From Bizionia argentinensis JUB59 (GTDB lineage Bacteria > Bacteroidota > Bacteroidia > Flavobacteriales > Flavobacteriaceae): DNA of 64,000 nt. Made by a program: the position numbers and the translations under genes. A model generated the notes under the pieces. That model did no database searches. It worked only from the letters and a program-made list of their open reading frames with translations, and had not been told where the DNA came from. Of the stretch, positions 26,295 to 35,665 are shown in pieces. The stretch spans positions 1 through 64,000 of the forward strand of contig NZ_AFXZ01000003.1 of NCBI RefSeq assembly GCF_000224335.1, in the 5' to 3' direction. How positions within the stretch are numbered: the stretch's first letter is position 1; each line of letters begins with the position of its first letter.

Positions 26295-29200
26295 TTATAC
26301 ATTAAAATTAATACTGAAAGTGGAGCCTACATTAACTTCACTCTCTACGGATATTTTTCCTCCCATGGATTCCACTTGAGTTTTTGTCATAAATAAACCG
26401 ACTCCTTTAGCATCAGGATGCCTATGGAATACCTTATTTAAGCCAAATATTTTATGACCATGTCTTTCTAAATTGATACCTAAACCATTATCTTTAAATT
26501 TGAGTTTTGGTACTCCATTTTCTATTATAGAGTGAATAAAAATTTCAGGTGTTCTATTTTTAGCTTTATATTTTATGGCATTGCTTACTAAATTAAGAAA
26601 AATACTTTCTAAATAAACTCTATTATATTTAATATTTGGATTTTTTGAAAAATCACTGATTATTTTTGTGTCTGTTTTTAAAATTTGACCAGAAAGAATT
26701 TCTTTTATTTTGTTCAGAATTTCGCTAAACGTAAGCATTTCTATATTTTTTGAGTCTTCATTTTTAGTTTTTAGGGCTTCAATTAGTGTGTTTAGTGTTT
26801 CAGTAAGATGATTTATAACCGTTTCAAATTTTTCGAATAAATCAATTCTTTCACTTTCTGATTCTGCCGCTTTATAAAAATCCAATAAGGCGTTTAAATT
26901 ACTTACTGGAGCACGTAAATTATGTGAAGTAATGTGAGCGAAATCTGCCAACTGAATGTTTTGATCAGTCAGTTTATTGGCTAATATTTCTAAACTTGCT
27001 TTGGCTTCTAGTATTTTCTTTTCTGCCTTTTTTTGAACTGTTATATCTCTAATCGCTGCAGAAACTAATAACCCTTCTTCTGTTTGAAGTGGACTCAAGC
27101 TTATTTGGATAGGGATTTCTATTCCTGCCTTATTTATGCCAAATAATTCTTTTCCTATTCCCATGGTTCTAACTTTAGGATTAGAGAAAAAACCACCCTG
27201 ATGTACCTTGTGATTACCTGTAAATCTTCCAGGAATGAGAATTTCAACGGGTTTACGAAATAATTCTTCAGCGGAATATCCAAATAATTTTTCAGATTGT
27301 TTGTTTATGAGTTGTATTTTACCTTCTTCATTCACAATAACCATGGCATCAGGTGCGGATTCTAACAAGCCTCTAAATTTATTTTCCGCCATTCTTTGCG
27401 TTGTTACATCTTGGCAAGTACCAATCATTTCAATAACATTACCTTTGTTATCTTTAAGAACTTCAGCCAAAAGTTGTATCGTTTTCACAGTTCCATTTGT
27501 TAGTGTGATACGATGCATTAAATCAATGATTTTTTTATTATGTATAGACTTCTCTACTTTATCCGTTACTTTTTCTTTATCTTCTGGATGGACAAAACTA
27601 AAGTAAGTATCATAGGTAATATCTGTGTTTTCTTTAACTCCGAAAATATTATAAAGGTTAGTTGACCATTTCACCTTATTGGTAAAGAGATCCCATTGCC
27701 AATTCCCCATCATTATTATTTTCTCTGCAAAATTTAATAATTGATTTTTACGTATTAAGTCATTCTGCACTCTTTTTCTATCAGAAATATCATTTGCCAC
27801 AGCTAAAAAACCGAGTTTTTCACCTTGTTCATTTTTAATTGCTGTTAACGTTAGCTCTACAGGAAAAGTAGAACCATCTTTATTGCGGAAAGTCCATTCT
27901 CTTGTATCGAATGCATCGTTTTTAGCTAATTCTAAATAAGGACTAAAACCAGTAAGATCTTTGTCATATTTCTTTGCAATATCCTCTTTGAAATTTGACA
28001 ACTCTTCCTCTAAATGATAAATTTCTGGCTGTTTTAATCCAATCATTTCTGAAGCTGAATATCCTAATAAATGTTCTGCTCCGCGATTAAAATTATTTAT
28101 TACACCCTCATTATCAACTGATACGATTGCGAGTGGTCCAGAATTAAATATAGCCTTTAATTGGGTGAGGGCATCAAATAACTCTTTTTCAGCAACCTTC
28201 GTGGCAGTAATATCTTGGCATGTTCCAATCATTTCAACAACCTCGTTTTTATCATTGGTAATGACTTCACCAAGAAGCTGAATGTATTTCAATTTCCCAT
28301 CACCAGCTATAATACGATGGGTAAACTTTTTAAGACGCTTCTCATTTCTTGTTTGATCAAAGTAATCCGTTACTATTTCCTTATCATCAGGATGAACAAA
28401 ATTGAAATACGTATCAAAACTTATGCACTCTATTTCCCTATCTAATTTAAAAATATTAAAGAGGTTATCAGACCATTCAACTTTATCTTCAACCGTGTCC
28501 CATTGCCAATTACCCATCAAAGTTATTGCTTCTGCAAAATTCAATAACTTATTTTTTCGCAATAATTCATTCTGAGCAATTTTTTTTTCAGACGTATCTG
28601 TTGAGACGCCTAAATAACCAATAAGTTCACCCTGATCATCTTTAATTGAGGTTAAGGTTAGTTGAACAGGAATAAGTGAGCCATCTTTTTTGAGGTATGT
28701 CCATTCACGGGTGTCATAAGCATTATGTTTTGATAGTTCTAACAGGGCACTAAATCCTATTGGGTTTTTACTATATTGCTTTGCTATATCAATTCTAAAT
28801 GCATCTAATTCTTCTTGTAAGTGATAAAACCTAGGTCTTTGCAATCCGATTATTTCAGATGCCGAATAACCTGTTAGAATTTCTGCACCATGATTAAATT
28901 GACTAATAATACCATTAATTTCAGTAGCTACAATACCTACAGCCCCAGAATTAAATATGGCTTTCAATTCAGTGTGCGCTTTATTTAGCGCTATTTGGGA
29001 GATTTTTATGTTATTTACATCCTGAAACACTCCAAAAAATCGGGCGCATTTACCATCAATAAATTCCACTTGTCCAATAGCACGCGTCCATATATTAGTT
29101 CCTTTTGCGGTTTCAATCTCTACCTCTACATCATAAGGTATACCGTTCTCTATTGCTTCTTTAACAACTCTTGCAATTGTATCTCTGCTTTTACCCTCCT

Positions 29201-30443
29201 TATAAAAATTAATACTTTTTTCTAAATCTGGTATGTAACCTTCAGGTACTTCATGAATTTCACAAACCATTTTACTCCAGAAAACTTTATTTTTTAGTAA
29301 ATCAACCTCCCAAGTTCCTATTCGCGCAACCTCATTCGTTTTATCTAATATTTTTTCAATTCGGATTTTATCATCTTCATTTGCTTTTATACTAGTTATA
29401 TCCTCTGTTTGCATTAATATGCCTCCTATATTACCAGCTGAATCGTACCAAGGTCGCACATCCCAATGAATCCATTGCAGAGATCCATCAGCACGAATAA
29501 AAGATGTTTCTTTATTTACATCAATGGCACCTTTAAGGCATCTTTGATGCATTTCCTTCCATTTTTCTCCTATTTCAGGAAAGAGATCGTAGTGAGAACG
29601 ACCAATAAACTCTTTTCCTTCCATTTTGTAATCTGTAATCCAGCGCTGAGATACGGCTAAATAGCACATATTATTATCAACCATAGCAATAGCAATTGGC
29701 GCTTGCTCAATAAAAATTTTATTATACGCTTCTTTAGCTTCTAAATCTGTTTTGAGCCTTGTTAGCTCTGATATATTCTCTTTTATTTTTCTTTCAGATT
29801 TAGCCTGTTCATTATTAGCGTTTTTAAGTTTCTTATTTTGCTGTAGTAATTGCTTTACGACAGGTACTAAAATAAATAGGAATATTCCTATCAACATTAG
29901 TATAGTTGCCAGTGCAAGAAGGTAAACAGTGGTTTTTAAATTATTAAGACTTTCTTTTGCAGATTTTTGATATTCTCTTAATGCGGTTTGCATAGTCAAG
30001 AAGTAAGGTGATTCTGTTTCTGTAATAATTGTAATATCGCCTTCAATTAGCTTCATAACTGGATTAGCTATGATGTTTTTACTTGAGGTTACTATCGTTT
30101 TTAAATAGGAGTCACTCACCTTTAGTAAGGAGTCTAAAGTGCTATGATCTTCTTCATGTTTATTTAGAGAATAAAGATGATTTTGTGCGTTTTCAAAATC
30201 ATCAGTAAGTGTTTTTAACGAATTTATTGAATCTGAACTTAAATTATTATTGAAATAGAAAACCAAGTTTGATATTCTCTTGTTTAATAAACATAGCTCT
30301 GATGTTTTATTAATTAATACAGCTATCTGCTTTTGATTATTGATATTATTTTGAATAACCATCATGGCTGCAATGATGATAATTACAATTGTCGATATAA
30401 ATAATATATATCTTCTCTTAATTTTATTTTTAAGTGTATTCAT
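26295..30443 (-). CDS. Multi-PAS sensor histidine kinase
   Basis: A 1382-residue membrane kinase. Two transmembrane helices (about 11-31 and 172-197) enclose a helical periplasmic sensor of about 140 residues; a coiled coil (200-240) leads to a chain of at least seven PAS/PAC domains. Residues 493-761 and 762-1030 are two copies of one two-PAS unit: both start LKAIFNSG, contain GYSASE-IIGL/MIGL and the NWQWD segment, and end near EMIGTCQD. The kinase core has H1174 in HITSHNLRAPVSNLN, the N box LVSNAIKYK and the G box DNGLGI. Its partner receiver is the next gene. The signal is unknown; PAS folds often bind haem, flavin or small ligands. Confidence 0.93.
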   Translation of the reverse strand: MNTLKNKIKRRYILFISTIVIIIIAAMMVIQNNINNQKQIAVLINKTSELCLLNKRISNLVFYFNNNLSSDSINSLKTLTDDFENAQNHLYSLNKHEEDHSTLDSLLKVSDSYLKTIVTSSKNIIANPVMKLIEGDITIITETESPYFLTMQTALREYQKSAKESLNNLKTTVYLLALATILMLIGIFLFILVPVVKQLLQQNKKLKNANNEQAKSERKIKENISELTRLKTDLEAKEAYNKIFIEQAPIAIAMVDNNMCYLAVSQRWITDYKMEGKEFIGRSHYDLFPEIGEKWKEMHQRCLKGAIDVNKETSFIRADGSLQWIHWDVRPWYDSAGNIGGILMQTEDITSIKANEDDKIRIEKILDKTNEVARIGTWEVDLLKNKVFWSKMVCEIHEVPEGYIPDLEKSINFYKEGKSRDTIARVVKEAIENGIPYDVEVEIETAKGTNIWTRAIGQVEFIDGKCARFFGVFQDVNNIKISQIALNKAHTELKAIFNSGAVGIVATEINGIISQFNHGAEILTGYSASEIIGLQRPRFYHLQEELDAFRIDIAKQYSKNPIGFSALLELSKHNAYDTREWTYLKKDGSLIPVQLTLTSIKDDQGELIGYLGVSTDTSEKKIAQNELLRKNKLLNFAEAITLMGNWQWDTVEDKVEWSDNLFNIFKLDREIECISFDTYFNFVHPDDKEIVTDYFDQTRNEKRLKKFTHRIIAGDGKLKYIQLLGEVITNDKNEVVEMIGTCQDITATKVAEKELFDALTQLKAIFNSGPLAIVSVDNEGVINNFNRGAEHLLGYSASEMIGLKQPEIYHLEEELSNFKEDIAKKYDKDLTGFSPYLELAKNDAFDTREWTFRNKDGSTFPVELTLTAIKNEQGEKLGFLAVANDISDRKRVQNDLIRKNQLLNFAEKIIMMGNWQWDLFTNKVKWSTNLYNIFGVKENTDITYDTYFSFVHPEDKEKVTDKVEKSIHNKKIIDLMHRITLTNGTVKTIQLLAEVLKDNKGNVIEMIGTCQDVTTQRMAENKFRGLLESAPDAMVIVNEEGKIQLINKQSEKLFGYSAEELFRKPVEILIPGRFTGNHKVHQGGFFSNPKVRTMGIGKELFGINKAGIEIPIQISLSPLQTEEGLLVSAAIRDITVQKKAEKKILEAKASLEILANKLTDQNIQLADFAHITSHNLRAPVSNLNALLDFYKAAESESERIDLFEKFETVINHLTETLNTLIEALKTKNEDSKNIEMLTFSEILNKIKEILSGQILKTDTKIISDFSKNPNIKYNRVYLESIFLNLVSNAIKYKAKNRTPEIFIHSIIENGVPKLKFKDNGLGINLERHGHKIFGLNKVFHRHPDAKGVGLFMTKTQVESMGGKISVESEVNVGSTFSINFNV

Positions 30444-31108
30444 AAATGATTTTCTATAATCAAATAGTTATGCGAATTCATGCCAGTTAATTTTCAACAA
30501 AATTATTTATTCTGTTGCGTATTACCTTTACAATATAAGGCACCTTAATTTACAAAGAGTCAAACCTAATTTATTTATAAAAGGTGTAAAATATTTTAAG
30601 GAAGGGGGTAACTATGATTTGAGTTAAATATAGGTTTTTAACAAATATGCGTAAAAAAGCAATATGTGAAAAGGAAAATTATATTTTTTCTTTTCATATG
30701 ATATTTTTCGAAGAAAAATCTTACATATTATTTCTTATCATATTGTTAATCAATGATATGTTGTTTTTTTTTTTTCTAAAGCAATTTTGACTTAAATAAT
30801 AATTATACAGCTTGTTTCTTTCTAATTTGTTGCGTTGTTAATTGCTTAAATTGACCCGAGTAGACGGTATTTAAAAATAGGAGACATGAGCAATCTATTT
30901 TGCGGTATAACTTAAAGATTGGGGGTTTATTCTGCCAAAATTCCATTTGAATTGGATTTTTGGTTTATTTAATTTCTACTTTTTTTTGTATTTGGTTAGG
31001 TTTATTAATGTGTTAGATTTTTAATGAGTCTTTGATTTACGATTAGAAAACTCTAGTAAATGTTACGGATTATCTATTTAAGGTTTTTGTTTATTGTTAT
31101 ATTATTCT
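30444..31108. other. Long AT-rich intergenic region
   Basis: About 665 bp without a credible ORF on either strand. It contains a long T run near 30764-30776 and an imperfect hairpin at 30935-30963 (CCAAAATTCCA / TGGATTTTTGG, one mismatch) followed by T-rich sequence, which could be a plus-strand terminator with no visible gene before it. It should carry the promoter of the PAS kinase. The emptiness and the neighbouring pseudogene suggest decay. Confidence 0.5.
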
Positions 31109-31586
31109 TTATTTAAACTTAAAAATAAAAGCCAATAGAAGAATGGAAACAGGAGGTAGTGGTATTTCCCATTTAAGATTGTCAATATTCACAAACACCA
31201 CTCCAAGGAATTTTACAAAAAGGATAACAACAATAACTTCGGCAAGCTCATTTTTTAAATGACCAATGTTTGGTGTTCTTATCCACTTTAAAACGTTTTT
31301 TATCATTATACTTTCTATTAGAACTAAAGATAGTATAAAGACGATGTGCAACTATGAAAAGTACGAGAGCAATTAAAAATGTATCTAAAGATTCAATAAG
31401 ATATGTTGCTCCTATATCTGCTGTGTTTAAATGTGCTTGTTTTTTGGAATATAATTAAAGATGACTGCTCTAAAGGTATTAATGGTTTTTAAAGCACCAA
31501 CAATAAAAAGTAGTAGCCGAGCCAAGTAGTGGACAAATAATGGCAATCTAGCTTATATATTGGAATAGATAGAAGGTTTTCTTCAT
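31109..31586 (-). pseudogene. Decayed YqhA/UPF0114-like membrane protein gene
   Basis: Reading the minus strand from an ATG at 31586 gives MKKTFYLFQYIS, a TAG stop, then IAIICPLLGSA in the same frame. A shift gives LLLFIVGALKTINTFRAVIFNYIPK; a second shift gives HLNTADIGATYLIESLDTFL and IALVLFIVAHRLYTIF; a third gives LKWIRTPNIGHLKNELAEVI and VVILFVKFLGVVFVNID to a stop at 31109. Joined, these make one continuous membrane protein of about 158 residues, whose second half resembles YqhA (UPF0114) in order and spacing (the SLD helix, then LK-x(4)-V-x(2)-I). One nonsense codon and three frameshifts mean it is not functional. Only the last 80 codons remain as an open frame. Confidence 0.82.
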
Positions 31587-31604
31587 AATTCTAAAGTATT
31601 GAAA

Positions 31605-31646
<42 letters not shown>

Positions 31647-31672
31647 TATTATTATATAAGGTTATAAAAAAT

Positions 31673-31698
31673 AAAACCCCAGAATAGTCTGGGGTTTT
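31673..31698. terminator. Terminator of the aldehyde dehydrogenase gene
   Basis: Perfect 11-bp stem AAAACCCCAGA / TCTGGGGTTTT with loop ATAG, 27 bp after the dehydrogenase stop on the minus strand; T-rich on both sides, so it can act in either direction. Confidence 0.88.
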
Positions 31699-31725
31699 AC
31701 TTAAAATTTAATTGCTTTTAATCAA

Positions 31726-33228
31726 TTAAAAGAATCCAACTGGTTTCTTGTCATAAGAGATTAACATGTTTTTCACAACACGGTAATGATCTAAAGCCAT
31801 TTTATGGTTTTCACGACCGAATCCTGATTCTTTAACACCACCAAACGGAGCGTGGGCTGGATAAGTATTGTATTGGTTAACCCAGACTCTACCTGCTTTA
31901 ATAGCACGAGGCACTTGGAATAATTCGTGAGCATCACGAGACCAAACACCAGCACCTAGACCGTAAGGAGTGTCATTTGCGATAGTAATAGCTTCTTCAG
32001 TAGAACTGAATGTTGTTAAAGCTGCAACTGGACCAAAAATTTCTTCTTGAAATACACGCATCTTGTTATTTCCTTTCAATACTGTCGGTTGGATATAATA
32101 TCCTTCAGAAATCTCACCTTCGTAATTTCCAGCGTCTCCACCAGACAATACGGTAGCTCCTTCTTCTTTCCCTATATTGATATATCCTAAAATCTTGTCG
32201 TATTGTGCTTTAGATACTTGAGAACCAATCATAGTTTCAGGATCTAATGGATTTCCTTTTTTAACTAACTCTAAACGTGCTTGCATCCTTTCGATAAAAA
32301 GATCCGCAATATCTTCGTGAACTAAAATACGTGATGGAGTCGTACAAATTTCCCCTTGATTCAATGCGAACATTAACGCGCCTTCAACAGCTTTGCTAAA
32401 GAATTCGTCATCATGATCTGCTACCGAAGGGAAGAAAATGTTTGGAGATTTCCCACCTAATTCCATAGTTACTGGAATAATGTTTTCTGCTGCATTATGC
32501 AATACTTTACGACCTGTTTCCGTAGAACCAGTAAATGAAAGTTTTGCAATACGTTTAGATGTTGCTAAAGCTTGCCCAGCTTCGGCACCAAAACCAGTTA
32601 CAATATTTAATACACCTGCTGGTAAAATATCGCCAATTAGTTCCATTAATGCGATAACACTAGTAGGTGTTTGTTCTGCTGGTTTTACAACTGCAGTACA
32701 ACCTGCTGCTAAAGCTGGTGCAATTTTCCAAGCTAACATTAACATTGGGAAATTCCAAGGGATAATTTCTCCAACAACACCAATAGGTTCATTTAAAACA
32801 ATGCTTAATGTGTTTTTGTCATGTTCAGAGATACTTCCTTCATCTGCACGAATAACACCTGCGAAATAACGAAAGTGATCAATACAGTAAGGAATATCTG
32901 CTGCACGAGATTCACGAATTGGTTTCCCATTATCGATAGTCTCTAAAGTTGCCAAGTATTCTAAGTTATCTTCCATTACTTGTGCAATTTTCAACAACGC
33001 ATTACTACGTTCTGTTGCTGAAGACGTACTCCAAGATGGGAATGCTTCGTGAGCTGCGTCAAGTGCAAGATCAATATCTTCTTGCGTTGAACGTGCAGCT
33101 TGCGTAAATACTTTACCATCTACTGGAGATACGTTATCGAAATACTGACCCTTTACAGGTGTTACGAATTTACCTCCAATAAAGTTCCCGTATCTTTCTT
33201 TGAATACAGGTTTTGTTACATTTGCCAT
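31726..33228 (-). CDS. Aldehyde dehydrogenase (AldB/ExaC-like)
   Basis: A 500-residue NAD(P)-dependent aldehyde dehydrogenase. Conserved elements: IGVVGEIIPWNFPMLMLAWKIAPALAAG (cofactor site), KPAEQTP, FTGSTETGRKV, the general base in MELGGKSPNIFF, the nucleophile C295 in NQGEICTTPSR, and QEEIFGPVAAL. The ExaC/AldB-type enzymes oxidise acetaldehyde and related short aldehydes to acids; the exact substrate is inferred. An AraC-family gene lies upstream in the same direction, and a perfect inverted repeat sits before the promoter, pointing to AraC-controlled induction. Confidence 0.94.
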   Translation of the reverse strand: MANVTKPVFKERYGNFIGGKFVTPVKGQYFDNVSPVDGKVFTQAARSTQEDIDLALDAAHEAFPSWSTSSATERSNALLKIAQVMEDNLEYLATLETIDNGKPIRESRAADIPYCIDHFRYFAGVIRADEGSISEHDKNTLSIVLNEPIGVVGEIIPWNFPMLMLAWKIAPALAAGCTAVVKPAEQTPTSVIALMELIGDILPAGVLNIVTGFGAEAGQALATSKRIAKLSFTGSTETGRKVLHNAAENIIPVTMELGGKSPNIFFPSVADHDDEFFSKAVEGALMFALNQGEICTTPSRILVHEDIADLFIERMQARLELVKKGNPLDPETMIGSQVSKAQYDKILGYINIGKEEGATVLSGGDAGNYEGEISEGYYIQPTVLKGNNKMRVFQEEIFGPVAALTTFSSTEEAITIANDTPYGLGAGVWSRDAHELFQVPRAIKAGRVWVNQYNTYPAHAPFGGVKESGFGRENHKMALDHYRVVKNMLISYDKKPVGFF

Positions 33229-33261
33229 AATTATTATTTTTAAATTTGATTTTTAAATAAT

Positions 33262-33277
33262 GCTTGTCTATACAAGC
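33262..33277 (-). promoter_or_regulatory. Leader hairpin of the aldehyde dehydrogenase mRNA
   Basis: GCTTGT / ACAAGC with loop CTAT lies between the predicted -7 element and the start codon. It may stabilise the leader; no further function is evident. Confidence 0.4.
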
Positions 33278-33294
33278 GTGATTTAATTACAATG

Positions 33295-33302
33295 CAAATG
33301 TA
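33295..33302 (-). promoter_or_regulatory. -7 element of the aldehyde dehydrogenase promoter
   Basis: TACATTTG on the minus strand fits TAnnTTTG, 67 bp before the start codon. No TTTG -33 element is seen at normal spacing, as expected for an activator-dependent promoter. Confidence 0.5.
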
Positions 33303-33321
33303 TGAAGAGAGCTGACTTGTG

Positions 33322-33347
33322 AAGTTATTGATACGGCTCAATAACTT
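33322..33347. promoter_or_regulatory. Perfect inverted repeat, candidate AraC-family operator
   Basis: AAGTTATTGA and TCAATAACTT flank a six-base spacer; all ten positions pair. It is centred about 36 bp upstream of the -7 element of the dehydrogenase promoter, where a class II activator would bind. Confidence 0.55.
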
Positions 33348-33438
33348 ATTAAAATAGGTCAATGTAGAGTTTTTAAAAAAACAGAAACGGGAATTCTGAT
33401 ATAATGCCCTGAAAAATAGATGTTTAAGAATATTATTT

Positions 33439-34323
33439 TTATTTCGAAATATCTGTTGGACTAATTCCAAACTTGTTTTTGAAAGCTACGCTAAAGTTAG
33501 ATAGATTGTTGTAACCAATATCTAAATAGATATCTGACGCTTTTAAATCACCTCCTTGTAGTAGTTCTTTAGCTTTTTTTAGACGTTTGTCTTGCAGCCA
33601 TTTTCCCGGTGGTTCCTTATATTCATTTGTAAAATGACGCTTAAAGGTTGATAAGCTCATATTGCATAGGAAGGCAATTTCCTCTAATTTTAAGTTAGAG
33701 TGTATATTGCTTTCTACTGTAATCTTAAAAGGTGAAACCTCTTTAGATATTAAAGAACGTAAATAGTACTCAAATTGATTACCATACTTATTAAGTAGAT
33801 ACAGCATGATTTCTTCAAATTTCAAAACTAATAAAGCGTCGCTATAGCTGTTATTTTCAAATGTATTTGATGATATAGAGTTTATAAATGAAGCCAGATA
33901 ATCATCGTTTTCTATCACGAAATAGGGTACGTCTTCTTTATAAGGTTTTACATTATTAGTGTACTTACTTAAAAAATCGGTGAGTTTGTTTTCAGAAAAA
34001 AAGAAGAGCTTACAATAGTAGTTGGCTTCGGTATCCAATAACTCTGTCCACAGCCAATTGCCTTTTTTAAGTAATAAGGATTGATCTTTATTTACGGCAA
34101 CAGATGTTCCTGCGAAATGTACTTGCTTTTTTCCAATCTGTAAAAAACTAAACATATTCATGCCCAAATTAACCTTGCTTTTTACAACGTCGTGAGGCAT
34201 TTTAAAATCGTATACGAATAAATCTGGATTCTTGTTATTATCCGTAATATAGATTTCTGGTATGTTTTCTATTGGCATTTTGAGTTTTTCTACGGGCAAA
34301 TAATGAGTTGCCATTATTTGCAT
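33439..34323 (-). CDS. AraC-family transcriptional regulator
   Basis: A 294-residue regulator. The N-terminal 180 residues form a cupin-like sensor of no assigned ligand; the last 100 hold the two helix-turn-helix motifs of AraC (LKLEEIAFLCNMSLSTFKRHF, then ASDIYLDIGYNNLSNFSVAFKNKFGISPTDI). ATGs at 34323 and 34314 are both possible starts. It lies 210 bp upstream of the aldehyde dehydrogenase gene on the same strand; with the inverted repeat in between, it is probably its activator. Confidence 0.9.
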   Translation of the reverse strand: MQIMATHYLPVEKLKMPIENIPEIYITDNNKNPDLFVYDFKMPHDVVKSKVNLGMNMFSFLQIGKKQVHFAGTSVAVNKDQSLLLKKGNWLWTELLDTEANYYCKLFFFSENKLTDFLSKYTNNVKPYKEDVPYFVIENDDYLASFINSISSNTFENNSYSDALLVLKFEEIMLYLLNKYGNQFEYYLRSLISKEVSPFKITVESNIHSNLKLEEIAFLCNMSLSTFKRHFTNEYKEPPGKWLQDKRLKKAKELLQGGDLKASDIYLDIGYNNLSNFSVAFKNKFGISPTDISK

Positions 34324-34413
34324 GGTTTAGCGACTCAATTTAGTGAATATTTATGGAATTGTTTTAGGCTAAACGTAAAACCCATGTGAGTTTCGTGAAA
34401 TTTATTAAATAAT

Positions 34414-34453
34414 AATGCTCGGTTAATAATTTGCATATTACTAACCGAGCATT
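34414..34453. terminator. Hairpin downstream of the arsenite methyltransferase gene
   Basis: Perfect 12-bp stem AATGCTCGGTTA / TAACCGAGCATT with a 16-base loop, 40 bp after the methyltransferase stop. A T run follows on the plus strand (GCTTTTTAT), less so on the minus strand, so direction is uncertain. Confidence 0.65.
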
Positions 34454-34492
34454 GCTTTTTATAGGTGTGTTTTCTAGCTGAAATTTTGCTAA

Positions 34493-35380
34493 TTAACAGC
34501 AGCCACTTGTTGGCTCACAACAATCTGAAGCTTGTACTTCAGAAAGTTCAACCTTCGTTTTTTCTTGTTTTTCGCCTGCTTTTTCAGCATAAACGGTGAT
34601 ACTAAAAATGCCGGTTGCATCTGTATTGAACGTGATTATTTCTTCTTGAGAAAGATATTTAATAAGAATATCGTCGGGAATACTAATTGGTTTTTCCTTT
34701 TGAACTTTAATATTTTTAAATCCGTTATCCTCAATTAGTTTTAAATAATCAGTTTTTTGAATGGCACCTGCCACACAGCCCGCGTACATCTCCGCATCTT
34801 CTTTTAAAGCTTCGGGTAATTCGCCAACTAGCACAATATCCGAAATACTAAAGTGGCCACCTGGTTTTAAAACTCTATGGATTTCTGAAATTACTTTTTC
34901 CTTATTTGGAACTAAATTCAGTACGCAATTACTCACAATTACGTCTGCTGTATCATCGGTTACAGGCATAGCATCAATATCGCCTTCTCTAAATTCAACA
35001 TTATTATAACCTAGCTTTTCAGCGTTAATTCGTGATTTCTTAATCATAATTGGTGTAAAGTCAATACCAATAACTTTTCCTTCGCTTCCGGTTTCATGTC
35101 TGGCAACGAAACAATCATTACCAGCGCCAGAACCTAAATCGATAACCGTATCGCCTTTTTTAATTTGTGCAAATTGGGTAGGAAGTCCGCAGCCTAAACC
35201 TAAATCGGCATCGGCAACATAGCCTGTTGTTTCAGAATAGTCATCCATCATAATATTATACACTTTATTGGAAGGCGTGGTTGCGCCACAACAAGAAGCC
35301 GCGTTATCAGCTTTTCCTTGTTCTGCTATTTTAGCATAACGTTCTTTCACAATGTCTTTTAATTCCTGTTCTTTTTTCAT
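34493..35380 (-). CDS. arsM: Arsenite methyltransferase
   Basis: A 295-residue SAM-dependent methyltransferase of the ArsM type. The SAM motif is VIDLGSGAGNDCFVARH, followed by VIGIDFTPIMIKKSR. Conserved arsenic-binding-type cysteines appear in GLGCGLPTQ (C64), VSNCVLNLVP and YAGCVAGAIQ. N-terminal CC (30-31) and the C-terminal tail DCCEPTSGCC add further thiols. ArsM methylates As(III) to methylated, partly volatile species. No arsR, arsB or acr3 gene lies nearby, so this is an isolated detoxification gene. Confidence 0.93.
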   Translation of the reverse strand: MKKEQELKDIVKERYAKIAEQGKADNAASCCGATTPSNKVYNIMMDDYSETTGYVADADLGLGCGLPTQFAQIKKGDTVIDLGSGAGNDCFVARHETGSEGKVIGIDFTPIMIKKSRINAEKLGYNNVEFREGDIDAMPVTDDTADVIVSNCVLNLVPNKEKVISEIHRVLKPGGHFSISDIVLVGELPEALKEDAEMYAGCVAGAIQKTDYLKLIEDNGFKNIKVQKEKPISIPDDILIKYLSQEEIITFNTDATGIFSITVYAEKAGEKQEKTKVELSEVQASDCCEPTSGCC

Positions 35381-35457
35381 AATTATTATATTATTGTGAT
35401 GATCTATTTGTTTTTATTTCAATGATTAGATGATACAATCTCTTCATTATCTTATTG

Positions 35458-35473
35458 ATTGTAATATTACGAT
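35458..35473. promoter_or_regulatory. Palindrome between arsM and the symporter gene
   Basis: GTAATATTAC is a perfect 10-bp palindrome (35461-35470), extended imperfectly to ATTGTAATATTACGAT. It lies in the divergent intergenic region and could be an operator. In AT-rich DNA such short palindromes also occur by chance. Confidence 0.3.
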
Positions 35474-35665
35474 TAATCATTAAAACTGAAAAATTTTATG
35501 ACTTAAAATTTAAGTTAATATTAAAGTCACCCTTAAAAAAAACGTTATTAATAAGGGAAAAACAAGAATCTTAACGTACTCCTTCGTAACAATGGGTGTA
35601 TATTAGCGCTCTTAAAAATAACATATAAAAAGACATTTAAAGTCTTTTACTAAATAGCATATATA

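Noticed and set aside
30935-30963. Hairpin in the long gap as the end of an RNA gene
   Set aside because: No promoter or conserved RNA fold is visible upstream; the hairpin has a mismatch and the DNA is very AT-rich.
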